Shown: positions 31,904 to 46,762 of the stretch, one piece after another
Layout: every line of letters starts with the position of its first letter
How positions within the stretch are numbered: the first letter of the stretch is position 1
NCBI GenBank assembly: GCA_905221605.1
Contig: CAJNDS010002382.1
Coordinates: 1 to 62,000 of the forward strand
Source of the DNA: Symbiodinium natans
Lineage: Eukaryota; Sar; Dinophyceae; Suessiales; Symbiodiniaceae
Direction of reading: 5' to 3'
DNA length: 62,000 nucleotides
Program-made: the position numbers and the translations under genes
The notes under the pieces: model-generated
Database searches by the model: none
The model's input: the letters and a program-made list of their open reading frames with translations, nothing else
Told to the model about the DNA's origin: nothing

Positions 31904-34900
31904 AAAGTGAGGTTCGAGGCGCGGCGTTGAGCAACTCTCGGCCCTCGGGGCCCTGGAGCTCGTCGCCAGTGACTTGGAGACCGCGGCAGAGCCGCGTCAG
32001 CTGCCCTTGGCTCCCAGCTGAGTAGAAAAAAACATACTACGATGATGAGTAGCTTAGCGAATTTATAAGCAAGTGCCACTTGGCCGCACTTGCAAGGATG
32101 AGGGTTTGCGAACATGAGCGATGCTTTCGGCGTGGAAGCTCCGTTGCGAGGAAATGCCCGACAAGAAGGCGCCCACAATTCTTCGCAAACCAAGAAATTA
32201 TGGGGAACCATTTTTCTGCGTACCGGAGGAAGAACTCGGATCAGGCCGCTGGGCCAGCCTGTGCCAGCCCACACACCCAGGTATTGATGGAAAGCGGCGC
32301 AAGGCAATGCTGTCGCCACCGCTGGTGCCCTTCAAAGCCGGACGGTACTCCTGGTTGCCGGGACTTCAGGTTTTCAAGTATAGCTGACCCTTCTTCAGCT
32401 GCATCGCCGTTTGCTCATGACCAGCAGTCTCCTGGTACGCACGGACATCGAGCTGTGCCAAGATGTTCCTCAGCACGGTCAACTTTGGTGCATTTTTGCG
32501 TACTGCAAGGCTTCATGATTCATGGGTTGGAGACCACTCACGGAAGTCTCACGGATGGCATTAGTTCCCGAGAGATGAAGCTTTGGAAACCTGACCGATT
32601 GCTTCCGAGAGGCAAGACTTGGGCCATTACCTTCCGGGCTTCAGACTCTTTGGAACCCCTGCTCGCATTGGCTAGTTTTACATAAGCCGTGTGAAAGGTA
32701 CTCAATTACTTGAAAGAAGGTCTTGCTCTCCTAGGCTACAGAGGCCGCGATGCATCACTTTATGATTTTGATGTTTCCGGCTCTGCGTGTCTGTAATGGG
32801 CAAGTTGGATCCCATCACAACTCGGTCAGAATTTCCACGGCGCTTGCAAACATCAGTGACACAATGCACTTTGCTCCGCTCAGAGAATTCAACACTTACA
32901 CAAGCCACCCATAGCCAGACCCTTTTCAGCCCTACTTATACTGTCTTTAGAAACCCGAAGCCTTGACGCGTCGCACCTTCAGATTCCTTAGAAACACATC
33001 GTGAAATCACATTCCTAGATATGTTTTGGGGCTTTAAGCAACAAGCACAGTTCTAAATGACACTACGGCCCTCAGGCCTGGAGCAGCTGCGCACCCTGCA
33101 TCAGAGCAGTGGCTGGAGCCATGCCCTCTGCGGCAGTGGCTGCCCGCTCCTCAGTCTTGGGGAGTTCTTTAGAGGGGTTTAGCGCTTTTTGGACTTGGAG
33201 GGGTGTCGGGTTTTGGGCCTCAGGGTTCGGGGTTTGGGTCTCAGGGTTTTTTTCATCATGTTCAAGGATTCAAACTCAGGTCCTTTCACGCTGGGATTTG
33301 GGCTTGATAGCTCAAGGGTATAAGTTAGTGAGAAATTGAATTTATCATAATGCACGGAGTCACGATTCACCTCTTGGGCATGCAATGAGGGCAATGCTTC
33401 TAGAGCCCTGTATCTGGGTCGTCATGAGCAGCTACGCGGTGTCGGAAAACGCTTTATCTGGCAAACCCACCACTCCCTTGATATGCTGAATCTTGCCAGC
33501 CCCAAAGTCTGCGAAGTGAGCAGAGATTGAGCAGAGGCACCAGCCCAAAACGACAGGCGATCTCGACCAGCTGGTGGCAGCCGCGGAAAAGCGGCTGTAT
33601 CGTGGCAATACCTCATGGCTTCTCCAGGCCCAGGAACATTAAGGGCTTGGGGAGTTCAAGGTCAACCATTGGGAAGCATTCTGCTAATGCTTCCAAACAG
33701 ATATGATGTGATATGCTGTGTGTCAAGAGACTGACAAACATCTTGCATTGCAAAACGGACGTCCCCAAAATCTTCCGTGTAAGGTCACGGTGCGAGGGTC
33801 CGGGTTGCTCTCCACATTGATGGCCATCGCCTACAGATTCGAACAGCAAGTGCCCACACAGCCGAAGGGCTCGGCGGCTCGAGCACCTATACAGACTAAT
33901 ACAGACCCAACTTCGGCCAAGCTGCCTCCAGGGGAAGCCGCGGGCTTCGCAGGGGCAGCGACGCCGTCCAAAACCAGCTCGACCAGAAGAATGGCCTGTT
34001 GAGGCTTCCAGGCCCATGACTCAAAGCCCGTGGAAGCCATGCCAGACAACGACCGCATGAAGAGTTCAGGAACTAAAGTTCGGTCGCTCTGCCAGCCGTG
34101 AGTTCAAGGAGTGGCAAGGATGATTCTGGGTGATGACGCTTCTCTGCGTGCCTAGGGACCCTAAACCGACCAAGCCGAGATTGCAGATCTCCAGTCTATA
34201 TGAGCCCAATGATTGTCCCCCGTGTGTGCTTCCGGCGCGAGCCCCTCCAGCCCAGTCTCGCACAGCAAATCCGCACAGCCGAGGGATCTTAACGTAAGCC
34301 CGCGAGCGGCCCGTGGTGGTAGAACCAGGACTTGGAACCCTCCACAATGATGCCCTGCGTAATTAAGGGCTCCATAGCTGAGCCTCCAGGCGGGCCGAGA
34401 ACCCAGGAGTCTCCTGCAGAGCTTTGGGTCCAAGAGAGGATTTTCAAAGCACTGTCAAGCCCACAGTACATGCAGCCTATGCCGCCTTTGTGAACCTACC
34501 CTAAACCCAAACTGCTCGACAAGGGACGCCAGGGTACGAGGCAAAGTCCAGAGGAGCTTCCAGCAGCGTACGGGCCTTAGGCAGTTCTACTATCTGCAGC
34601 CGAAACAAAGAAACAAACGATGAACTAGCCCGAAATTACAAAATAGAACCCCCCCGTGCGACAGCAGCTTTGATCGCTGGGCAATTAGTCCCTTCAATTT
34701 GGCATTCACCTCGCATGCGCTCGCTAAACATTTTCCGAGGCGCATCAGCCTCCTTGGTGTAAACTGAATTTCTTGAACCTGCACCGCGACGGACAGTAGC
34801 CGGCTGGTTGAGCGCGAGGCAATTCGAGCCGGCCTTGGCGCTCCTTCCCACTTCTTATTCCTGTCGAGGAATTCCTCCCAAGCGGAATTTTCAGCAGACA

Positions 34901-37900
34901 TGGAAGGGCAATCCACCCTACGTGGAAAGTAGCTTCGTCGTCCCAGCCGTGTTGCGCAACAGCGTGCGGGCAAAGTGGCAACCTGGACAGTGCAGGGCAT
35001 GGGGATGCGGTTGGGGCGGCACGTCCTGCCCCCACGGTTGCGTGGGCGTGGTTGGCGCTTGCAAGTCCGTCCCGTCGGCATCTGTCGACGCTTGGAGGGT
35101 TCAGTGGCAGCACAGCAACAAAATCCAGTCGGACGGGTGCTGAGGCTCCATGGTAGCGGGCAGAAACCAGAACGAAGGGAAGCCGACTAACAACCTCGCA
35201 CTAAGCCGCTGGCTACGACAACGACGACGGCGACGACGGCTACTTGCATTCGCTCTGCTTCTAGCAAAATCTGAATCTTACGCCCTCTCTGCAAACTTGT
35301 AGCGGTCACAAGTCTTCGGCCAGGGGCGATAGAAACAACAAATGTCATGTGTCTGGCTTCCAGGCGTACCAGGATTTGCTGGGCTGCCTTGTTGACCGTG
35401 CCAGCAGAACCCTTGAAACCTTTCATGCACGAACGCAGCATATGCCATCCTCGAAGAAGTATCTGGACAAAACGGGAATTCTGAGGTTGGGATAGCGAAG
35501 GGATTGCCATTGTTACCCTGCCGGATCAGCCATCTACCAGGGTCGAAGTCTTGGAGTTTTGAATGACAAGTCATTCACTTGCGCATGCTGCTCCATGTCA
35601 GAATCTGAGGCGTCGGCAGGCATGCCTTAGCGGAGGGGTAGATCTGCCTGGGCTCGTGCAGCTAAGTTCGGCCCTTCAAAAGATTTTGTTCCGGGAACAA
35701 CTTTAGAAAGCCTCAGCACCTGAGTCAGCATGCATACATACATATAGCCTACATAGCCTTGACGATGGCTCATGTTGTCCTTGTGGCAAGTCTTCCAAAG
35801 TATGTAAGCTTAACTGCCATACAGCCACTGCAGGCATCGAAAGAAGTTGCCCTGCGTGAGGCAAATCTCCTGCCGAAGGTTGAAGACTGCTGTGGTGAGC
35901 CCAATGCCGGAGGGTTGCTTGCAGAGGCGGAAACCAAAGAACATCCAACGCCACACTGGAACATGGGATTCTTAAAAGAAAGGGGAGGGGTACCCATCCT
36001 CGGAATCTGATGCCTTGAAGTTGAAGTAGTCACTAAGTAGTCTTCATTAGTTCTGATTCATTTCAGGGTGTCGACCATGGCCTTCTGGTGCTTCGGCTGC
36101 GTGTTAAGTTGTTCTCGGATTTCCTGGATTTGGGGCCAAACTCAAGCTGAGATCCTGACAAACACTTCGAAGTATTGCCTGCCTGCACCGTGAAGTGCTC
36201 GGAGCTTGTGACGCTGGCACACTTCACCATAGGCTCCTTTGCTGGTCGAGAGGGAGAAAAAGTCGGGGGGGACTGAGTGAAGACTCAAGTGGGTCTGTGC
36301 TGATGATGCGAAGCAGTGCCAAGATACCAGAACATGCTGCAGCAGCTGCAGGGAGCAAAGGGCCCGGCCCTCAAGTGGGAATTGACAATCGGGAAATCTT
36401 CGTCAGATCAAGCGGTCTGGGGCATTGGGGCTAGCTTACGTTTCAGGGTGTGCGGTCACGGAAACTCTTACCCTCTCCTAGATCCCACAAGCTATCTACT
36501 CGGCCCTACCGGTTCTGAAAACGTTGCGAAGCCCTCAACCTTCTGCTCACTGACATTTAGGCGGGAAGCGTGGCAGGGTGCCCTGGAGATGCTTTTAACA
36601 AGTCTATGTTCTTACCTCAAGAAGCGTGCTGAAGCTCTCTCAGGCCAAATCTTGCCAAACCCGTAACAGCACAAAAACAGCAGAGCTCCTAAGGTGCAAG
36701 CAGCCCTCCACATCGAAATACCAACTTCGACCTGATCTGTGCTGCCGACTCCAATGTCAGGCGCTGTCGTGACCCTCTTCGCCTTTGTCGCATGAGTGGG
36801 TCTTGGATGCAGAGAGCCAGAGTCGGAACAATCCCAAACAACTGAAAGAAGCTCCAAGCCTCGGCACCAAGATATTTGAGCTCATTCCAAGACCGATCAT
36901 TCCCCAACACTCAGGCATAGGCACGACATGTGCATCACTGCACTGCTATATCGAAAGTACGATAGCAGAAACGCGGCATTACCAGCCTGTGGCACAAACA
37001 AGAACCAGAACACAAGCGGGAACCAAAGAAGACCAATGATGCCAAGAAGACAGTGTCGAGATGCCGAACTCATGGCAATACTGTGCCAAACACATGACAT
37101 GAGGAGTCACACAGTATCATGATTCACATCATGGATTGATTCGTCTGATGCTGTTAGAGGCACTGATGAGACCCTTGATTGCACCGCCAGTCTTTCTTGC
37201 ACTGGCACTTGAGGTTTGCTCAATCCTCAACAACGACATGCGGTTTTCAAACCCCTTGGCCAGGGGGAGACTCTGAATGCAGCCTTGCTGCCAAGGAATT
37301 TCGAACCCAAGCCTGCGGCAACAGCCCATGGCAACTTCTGCGTTGTCAGCGATGCCTACTCAACCGGGTACAGGGCCTTTAAGGGCCCCAGACACGCTTC
37401 TTGCTTCTCAGGAGGCCTTGTGGTAAAAAGACCAGCCTACCTGAAGAATGAAGTTGCGACGGTCTATTAGACTTCGAAGGCCTTGCCCGAAAAGCCTAAG
37501 GGGCTGGGACTGCTGGAGTTTAGGGATGGTTGAGTCAAACGATTCGCCGGCGTGATGACGTGCTAGGGTGTCCAATGCTCGAAATCTGCATGCTTGATTT
37601 CACTAGCAACCTGAAATTATGTCATGTACCGCCGCCCAGAGTCAATAGGATTAGGCACTGTGTCATTGATAAGACTCTGGCAGATCAGAATGCCCAAAGG
37701 ACCTGACTCTAGCTAGCTCAGCTGCATATCAGGCCTGTTCTGCCGTACTTTCCAAGTTGTAAATGCTTCGCACCACCACGAACTTCGCGGGAGCTGCGCA
37801 GTTGATCTTCCGGCACACCCCTCAAGAAGCAAATGCTGCACTTCCTCCAAGCCCTAACCCCGTAAAGCCCTCTCGCCCCTTGCAAGCTTATAAACCCAAC

Positions 37901-37910
37901 ATAAGAACGA
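31904..37910. other. No recognisable gene
   Basis: Open frames reach about 217 codons but none shows a domain. The longer ones overlap on opposite strands (for example around 32080-32685 and 34590-35113). Telomere-like heptamers occur at 34499 and 37519. Confidence 0.5.
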
Positions 37911-37990
37911 ACTCCCCCCCACCCCCCCCGCCCCCCCCAAAAAAGGGGGGGGGGGTTCCATCAAGAGCTCCCCCCTCCCCCTCCCCGCCC
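37911..37990. repeat. C/A/G homopolymer palindrome
   Basis: C runs are followed by C8 (37931-37938), A6 (37939-37944) and G11 (37945-37955), then further C-rich sequence to about 37990. The C8 and G11 can pair as an all-GC hairpin with an A6 loop. Confidence 0.9.
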
Positions 37991-40900
37991 CCAAGAAGAA
38001 TGGCGCCTCGTAGAGGTTCGGCCCAGGCTCCGCCTGCGCGGCGGGGCAGCGGCTCACTCCTTGGGCTCCTCAAAGCCAGGAGTGGAAGAGGGTGTTTTGG
38101 GGCAGCCTACTATTGTAGGGTTTAAGAGGCAGCTTAAAGGGGTGTTTAGTGGTGTTTGCGGAGTTTGGCCATACTTCTTGTTGGCGACCCCGGCCTCATG
38201 ACTTTGAGGACTCAGCGAGGGTTGAAGGTGGCTGTGTGCGAAACAAAGCCAGGGAAGGACATAGTTTATGCTCTTAGCTTCTGAAGCAACTGGCTGCAAC
38301 TGCCGCATGCTACCCTGAAGGTCTTGTCCGTACAACTTCTGACATGGTGCAAAAAGTTGTCTGATGTTGCAGTTCCATCTCCCGCAGGTCCTGTGACGCT
38401 CTGCTCTTTCATGCGTGTTCCTGAGCGTTAGGGTCGGGAGTGAGTAGGGTGCGTGCTGGGGGAATCTGTAAACCTGAGCCTTGGTCTGCAGCTGAAGCAA
38501 CAAAACTGCCATATCTGTTCAGATTGGTTGAAAACCTTTCGAATCCACCAATCACCCGCGTCACACGCACACAGCTGCCAAATAGAAACGTCTCCGGAAA
38601 TTGCGGCTTCGGCACCAGGGCAAGCCAGCGATGCAGAGGTCATGTGTAAAACACGGAGAGCACCAATGGTGCTTGGAAGCCGAAATGCTTGGAATCGGCA
38701 CGGCGTCAGCTAAGTCTTGCAACATGGCACTTGCACAGGGGCCAACTGAGCCAAGCCATGTCCAAACAATCCATTGATGGATTGATGGTGTCCCCAACCT
38801 CTGTTGACCTGAAGCTGGCGATAATAAACCTTCCAAATCCTTGGACCCACAGTTGGCAAATGCAGAATTATTGACAACGACAGCAGCGCGACCCCTTTCC
38901 CAACTCCTCATTCAGCCCCCTGAACACGGTGCACAGCTGTGCTACGGTAGACTATCTGGTGCTCTGCCATTCATCAGGCCATGTCCTTGTAGTGTTTGCA
39001 TAGTCTTCTTCGCTGCTAGCTAAGCAAAACTGCAAGTGCCATGCTCGAACCCTGTGCGTCTGGATCTTCAAGTCCGAAGCCCACGGCCTCAACTTTCAAA
39101 GCCTACTGGCAGAAACATTCTGAAACTGGCGCCTCGCCTCGCACTCCAAACCCCTCCCCAAGTCGTGGCTAGCTGCATTCTGGTTGGCAGCCTTCTGCCA
39201 TTCCGCCGCCGCTGCACAAGCACCTGAAACGCAAGGCTCCCGGTTCACTCAGAAAACAAGGAGCTACGAGCCCTACTTCAACTGATTCAAGGGACCCTCT
39301 GCAAGGCTGGCAGGGTTTCTGCAGTTGGGCAGACTCTTCGTTTCCCACTTTTGTGTCCACGTGTCACGGCTGTCTTGGTGGGAGGGCTGAGTTGAGCAAC
39401 ACTTCAAAAATCGTGTTCTTCTGCTTCGAAGAATCGACTATTGACTGCGGCGCTTTCCCAGCATCTGAGTGGTTATCGAGTCAAAGGTCCCTGCCCGGGG
39501 ACTATCACGGCTGCAAGGGAAATATGGGGAAGCTGAACTGGACCGAAAGCGGTACCCAAAGCAAATGCGGCGCACATTGAGGACCCCGATTGAAGAAAAG
39601 GTGGTGTGAAGTAGCTCATTAGCCGGAATGCGCGGGCACCTGTCGCCGAGCAGAACGATATCAAGTCTGCTGCTGGTGCTCCTCACCGAACGCAACAGAA
39701 ATGCCCTCAAGCCTTGAAGGAGGTGTCATCGCAACCCTGATCTTTACATCAACGATTCCTGTGCCACTTGCTATTCTGGTTCCCATGATGGCAGGTCTCC
39801 AACACGAGAAACTCCTGGGTCCAAGATGAGGGCATCGAGCCTCGCCAGCTGCATTTTAGCTTCGAAGGTTGCTTTCGCAACTTTGGCTTTGCTGTGGGCT
39901 CTGGGTGGGCTTGCGGAAGGGTTTCCCTGCCCTACAGTCTGAAGCCTTGACCTTTTCAGCCTTGGACGGGAAATCCGTGCAAGGGGCTCTCTATACATTC
40001 GCGCAGCCAGTACGCGATCACGCAATCTTGCCCAGGCATCCGTCGGGTGCCGAGGCTATGTGAAGATGGCTTGACGCTTCGCAGTGCTATCTTCGATTTG
40101 CATGCCTTACTGCACCAGTGACCATGACATGATGAATCTTCATGATGTTCGTATATAGGATTCAGCCTCAAGTTGAATCTCCTCAACTCAGAGCCTCTTG
40201 TCTCTTGGCCAGCTTAGTCGGGCCCTTCAACATGCTCGGTGGGCCCTTTCCCTTCGCGCATGCTGACGCGATCAAGACACAACCTCGAGACATGATCCCC
40301 GTACACATGCTCAGGCGCGAGCAGCACAAGCGCTCGCTGCCACTGTCCACCGCGCCTCAGAGTGCTGAAGAAATCATTCCTCACGCCATCCTTCACAAGG
40401 ACCTGAAAGCTGTGGCAATCCAAAGATCTCTGCAGCTCCCACAGCTCCTAAGTGGGGGATCGCAAGAGTTGGCAACAGCTTGTAGCCACGGCTTTGGGCA
40501 CGTGGGCCGAAGTGATTCTGGGCAGAATGCCGTGGAGACGGCTCTCCGTAACGACTTCTGGGGTTGTATCAACCACATTGAGCTACTGCCACTGCACAAC
40601 ACCAGCTGTTGCAGCGGCCTATTGCCCATCACTTTCCCGATGCCGGGTGCTTTCCAGCCATCTTCCCAAGCCAACAAGCCGATGGCGAGACCTTCCTTTC
40701 CACCGTGGCCAGTGCGACCAAGTAGGTAACCATGTTTAGTCCTCAGCCTTGCTGTCCAAACCGCAGGCTGCAACATCCTTTGCGACCCTTGGCCACCGGC
40801 GTCTTATGGAGCTGATGGGGATTGGCAGCTTCCTCCCCGTTTTTTGGTGGCAGCATCTTGCACTCCGGCGTCTCCGCGCGCTTTGCTTCTGACCGCTTCA

Positions 40901-41045
40901 CGCTGCCTCCCACTGAGCACACGAAGACCGCAGCAGCTCTGAGAAACTGATTTCAGAGATCACATCCTCCCTCAACACCCGAAAGTCATACAACCCTTGC
41001 CAAACCTAAACCTAAACCCTCACAAGCCTCAACCAAACACCATGT
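37991..41045. other. No recognisable gene
   Basis: Open frames of up to 195 codons (plus strand 40142-40729) with no recognisable domain and overlapping frames on the other strand. No repeats of note. Confidence 0.5.
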
Positions 41046-41136
41046 CGCTCACACGCGCATCACGACACGCACGCACACGTCGACACGTACGCACACGCAC
41101 GGAGACGCGCGCGCGGTCGCGCGCGCGCGCGCGCGC
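41046..41136. repeat. Alternating CA/CG purine-pyrimidine tract
   Basis: CACG and CGCA words give way to almost pure CG alternation at 41105-41135. Alternating CG is the classic sequence for left-handed Z-DNA. Confidence 0.85.
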
Positions 41137-44100
41137 AGCTTGGGGACTTCTGAGGATCTATGACGTGATTGCAGATCCGGAGCTGCAGTTGCAAGAAGCT
41201 TCAGATGGCTGCAGCTATGAACAGAAAGTAATCATTTCCCAGATTCAGGGTTTCCACTGCGTTCGCACTCTGAGCCGCCCGCTCGCATGCATCGATCCTA
41301 AGTCCGTGGGCAAGGCAGGCAAAAGTGACTCGCAAATCGCCCTTTCAGGCTACAAGGGCTTTTTGAGCTTGTGGACACGCCGGCCAAGGCATAGTCTTGC
41401 ACACGCAGGAATCCCGCACCAAACAACACCATCCCTGCAACATACCGCTGGACTAAGTGAGGGAGCACTTCTATTTCGGACACAAAGAACCTCTTTCGTT
41501 CCACCCCAATAGACTGGCCCATCAAGCCGGTGCCCTACACCCTAAACCCAATCAAACCATAGTAAACCCTCAAAGCCCAAACAACAGCACCGTGCCAGGT
41601 CCCCCCGGCGCAGCATTCCACACTGCTACGGGTGCAGCGCCAGCACCCACAGCTACTGCGAGAGCAGCCAGGGCCTAAGAGGTTTAGGCTAGGACGGTAG
41701 GACTTCAGGGACTTCGAAAAATTATATAAACAGTTTTAGGAATTCAGGGTTTAGGGCGGCTTAGGTTCTTTAGGTGATAGAACTCCAGGCTTACGAGTGA
41801 ACGGATATTCCTCTGCAATAGGCCCTCTCTCTGTGAAGCCAGGCTTTCCTGAGGGCTTTAGTTCAAGATCGGACATCTATCGGGTGTAGGGCTCACTCAA
41901 GTCAAGCGGCATGACGCCCCGTCACATGTACTACAACAGCATCACTACAAAACTGAATTATGTGGTGCTTAGCGCTTGCGCCATACTGCCTGAGGTGCAG
42001 AAGAGCTGTGCGCCAGACATTTCAAGCAACAAGAATCACAGATGACAACGTCCAAGAGAATTGGAAAGTCGAAGGTTCAACCCCAAACCATCAGATAACA
42101 TCACCTAAGCGTAGGGCTCGCTGCCACTGCAGAGCCCGTCCCAGCGTCGTGACGACTGCGCTGAAGGTCACCTTCCATCCCAGACAATACACAGGCATCT
42201 AGTTCATAATCAAGCATGGGGATTCAAGGTTAATTCACCCGAAGGATCGAATGCATTGATAAGATACAACATTCCCTGCTCTCCCTGAAGTGTACAGGCA
42301 ATGCCTGAAAGTGCCATGCTCAACTTGAGACGAGTATGGGGGGTGGCAAGAGATCATCGGTCCACGTGTGCCGCCAAAGAATTTGCGTCGGCCATGCCCT
42401 TGCAGGACCAGGGTAATGCATGCCCTGTCTTCCTGATTGCCTGCAACTTCCTAAGCCCTGAACCCTAAAGCCCCTGAGGTGAAACATGCTACAAAGAAGG
42501 TTCTTCAAAAAGGATGCCAGGCGAACGCCTAAAGCCTTGGCTTCTGAAGCTTCCTCCCTACACTCCCTAAGGGTTCTAAACTAGGATCCGTTTCTGGGTG
42601 CCCATTCTCATAATGGCCCGAGTGACCCGGTGTATTCTTAGGCCACCCTGAAATTACAAAAAAACCGCCATGCGGCGAGAAGTCCCCAGTTCCACGAGCG
42701 GAACCAAAGCTCTGGATTCACCTCGTTGGGCGACAAGCGCTGCGCTCCGAGGTCCTCCAGAAGCGCCAGGGCCTGGAAGAGACTGGGTGCTTTGCTTCGG
42801 AGTGGGGTTGGTTCAAATTGAAGGAGCTCAGCTCTACACCTGCGAACCCTGGCACAGCTTCTTCTCAGCAGACCTGAATCAGGTCGACTTCCTGAAAGAA
42901 GCCAGCTTTCTTGAACGACAGTTCAGTTTCCCTAACAAGCTTGTAGGAGGCTCGCTACCCGTAGCTGGGATTCGGAAACCTGCAAGGGGTTGATCAGCAG
43001 TGTTGCCAGTTGACCCCGCAGATTTCGAGAGGCCTGGCCCATTTTCCCGGACCCTCAATTTAGCCACCCTTTCCCTGACATGATCCCGCTAAGCCCAATA
43101 CAACAAAATACAAACCATGCCCAGGCCCAGAACACCCTAGTCGACTGGCAGGATTGAGGCCGCAGCCGCCAGCCAAGAATGGGGGCTCGGGTCCTGGAAA
43201 AGCTCTCTACAGCTCTTTTTCCGGGCACAAGGATGAAGGTGGCCGTTGCTTGGGTGCATCCCCGAGAAGTACCGCATGGACTAGCACAAACAATTAACAG
43301 AAGTTTCGCTTCTGGGTGGTTCCGTCGAAGAGGAACGTAGGTTTCGCATGGTGCGCTGTCTACAAAGTGTTGAATGTACATCTTCGGGCCTCAGCGCAAC
43401 ATCCCACCGCAGAGGAATATGTGACAACGTCGGGCAGAAAGTTGGCCTGCAAGCTCGGTGTCCGGGTGTCAGGGCTCGGGTCTTACAACGTCATTTGGGC
43501 AGTTTGGGGGGTCACAAGTCATAAGATGACTAAGGCTATACGCTCTGATGCCGAGTACCCCATAAACCCCTGAAATTCAAGATGCAGCGTGTGGACTCGC
43601 GTAGGCTCAGTACCCCTCAGCCCAATTTGCTGCAAAGCGCTGCAGTATCAGGGGCCCTGGGAGCCCCAAAGGCCGCACCTGGTCCATGTCCTCTAGCAGC
43701 TGCAGGCTCAGCTCCTTAGGCGATCTGAGCTTTCGGGCTAGGCGTGCTTGGGGTTTAGACTTGGTTTAGGAGCCAGCAGGATTGGGATTCGGGGGATGTT
43801 TGAGCCTCCGGGTTGCGTGTCCTAGGGTTGTAGTGCTCCTGGGCACGGCGTAGGGTTTCGGGCTCAAGGCGTGCATGGCAGTGGGCCTTGTGGTGCGGTG
43901 TGGTGTACAATGATGCTGATACCACGCCCCAAACACACCCCGACATGCGCTTCAGAGTTTGGGAGATTGCTTCGGTTTGACATTTGAGGTTGTTTCGGGT
44001 ATTGACTGAATGGATCAGGTTTTCTCCATGCTTTCTGGTTTGGTCTTATTGTGAGCGTTTCGCACTCCGGTGCCCACACAGCTGTCGAACAATTTCAACC

Positions 44101-44223
44101 GGAAGCCCACTCAACTGAAGCTTGCTGCCCCCCAAAAAAGCTTCGGCCCCGCACCCATGTCGCCGCTGCAGCGATCACGGTATTCCAGGCGATGAGGTCA
44201 GCTGGAGGCAGTTCAGGTAGTCA
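41137..44223. other. No recognisable gene
   Basis: A 107-codon plus-strand frame at 42670-42993 has a fairly protein-like middle (RDWVLCFGVGLVQIEG onward) but no recognisable family. Telomere-like heptamers occur at 41540, 41750 and 42463. Confidence 0.5.
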
Positions 44224-44257
44224 CCCCCCCCCCCCCCCCAAAAAAAAAAAAAAAAAA
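44224..44257. repeat. C16-A18 homopolymer junction
   Basis: Sixteen C (44224-44239) are followed directly by 18 A (44240-44257). Shortly after, at about 44289-44321, the word ACTAGTA recurs three times. Confidence 0.93.
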
Positions 44258-44534
44258 CAAGAGAACATGCGGCGTCTATGAGATACCCACTAGTAATCAC
44301 TAGTAACTGGTACACTAGTATAGAGAAACATGATCTCATATGTTCAGATCCTCAACCCTACAAGCCCTGGTCTCAAGGGGTCCAGAAACCTGAGGTCATG
44401 CAAGGTCAGAACCCGGGAACTCATTTTTTGAGGTCCTTTTAAAGGGGGTTGGTGTTGAATTATTGGGGTTCCGGAGTTTGGGGTTTATTTGGGGGGTACT
44501 AGAGTTCCCCATGTAGGCGTTGTTTGGCATGAGG

Positions 44535-46508
<1,974 letters not shown>

Positions 46509-46762
46509 CGGACCATGCAAGTTCTATGGACCATCCCTCTTGGACCTTCTATGGAGCTGTGGTGGAAAGACCTTCTGCACAAGCTCTGGACTTGACCCTC
46601 CACAACTTCGCACCCTCCTCCTATGGACCCCCCCTGGAGGGACCCCCTCAACGACTTTGATCCTCTGTGGCGTGTGACCCTCTCCTACAAAATGCATACC
46701 TTTTCCGGGACCTCCTCTTCGACCTCTTATTAGACTGCCTATGAGGTGCTATGGACCTTGAA
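46509..46762. repeat. Degenerate CTATGGACC / TGGACCTTC cluster
   Basis: The words TATGGACC, TTGGACCTTC, CTATGGAG and GGGACCTCC recur irregularly at about 46526, 46540, 46550, 46622, 46637, 46707 and 46750. The order is loose, so this is a decayed array or compositional clustering, not a clean tandem repeat. Confidence 0.5.

Noticed and set aside
31158-31910. A 250-codon frame ending in FDP repeats
   Set aside because: Its end is the 9-bp tandem array, its middle a poly-Pro C tract, and the rest shows no domain.
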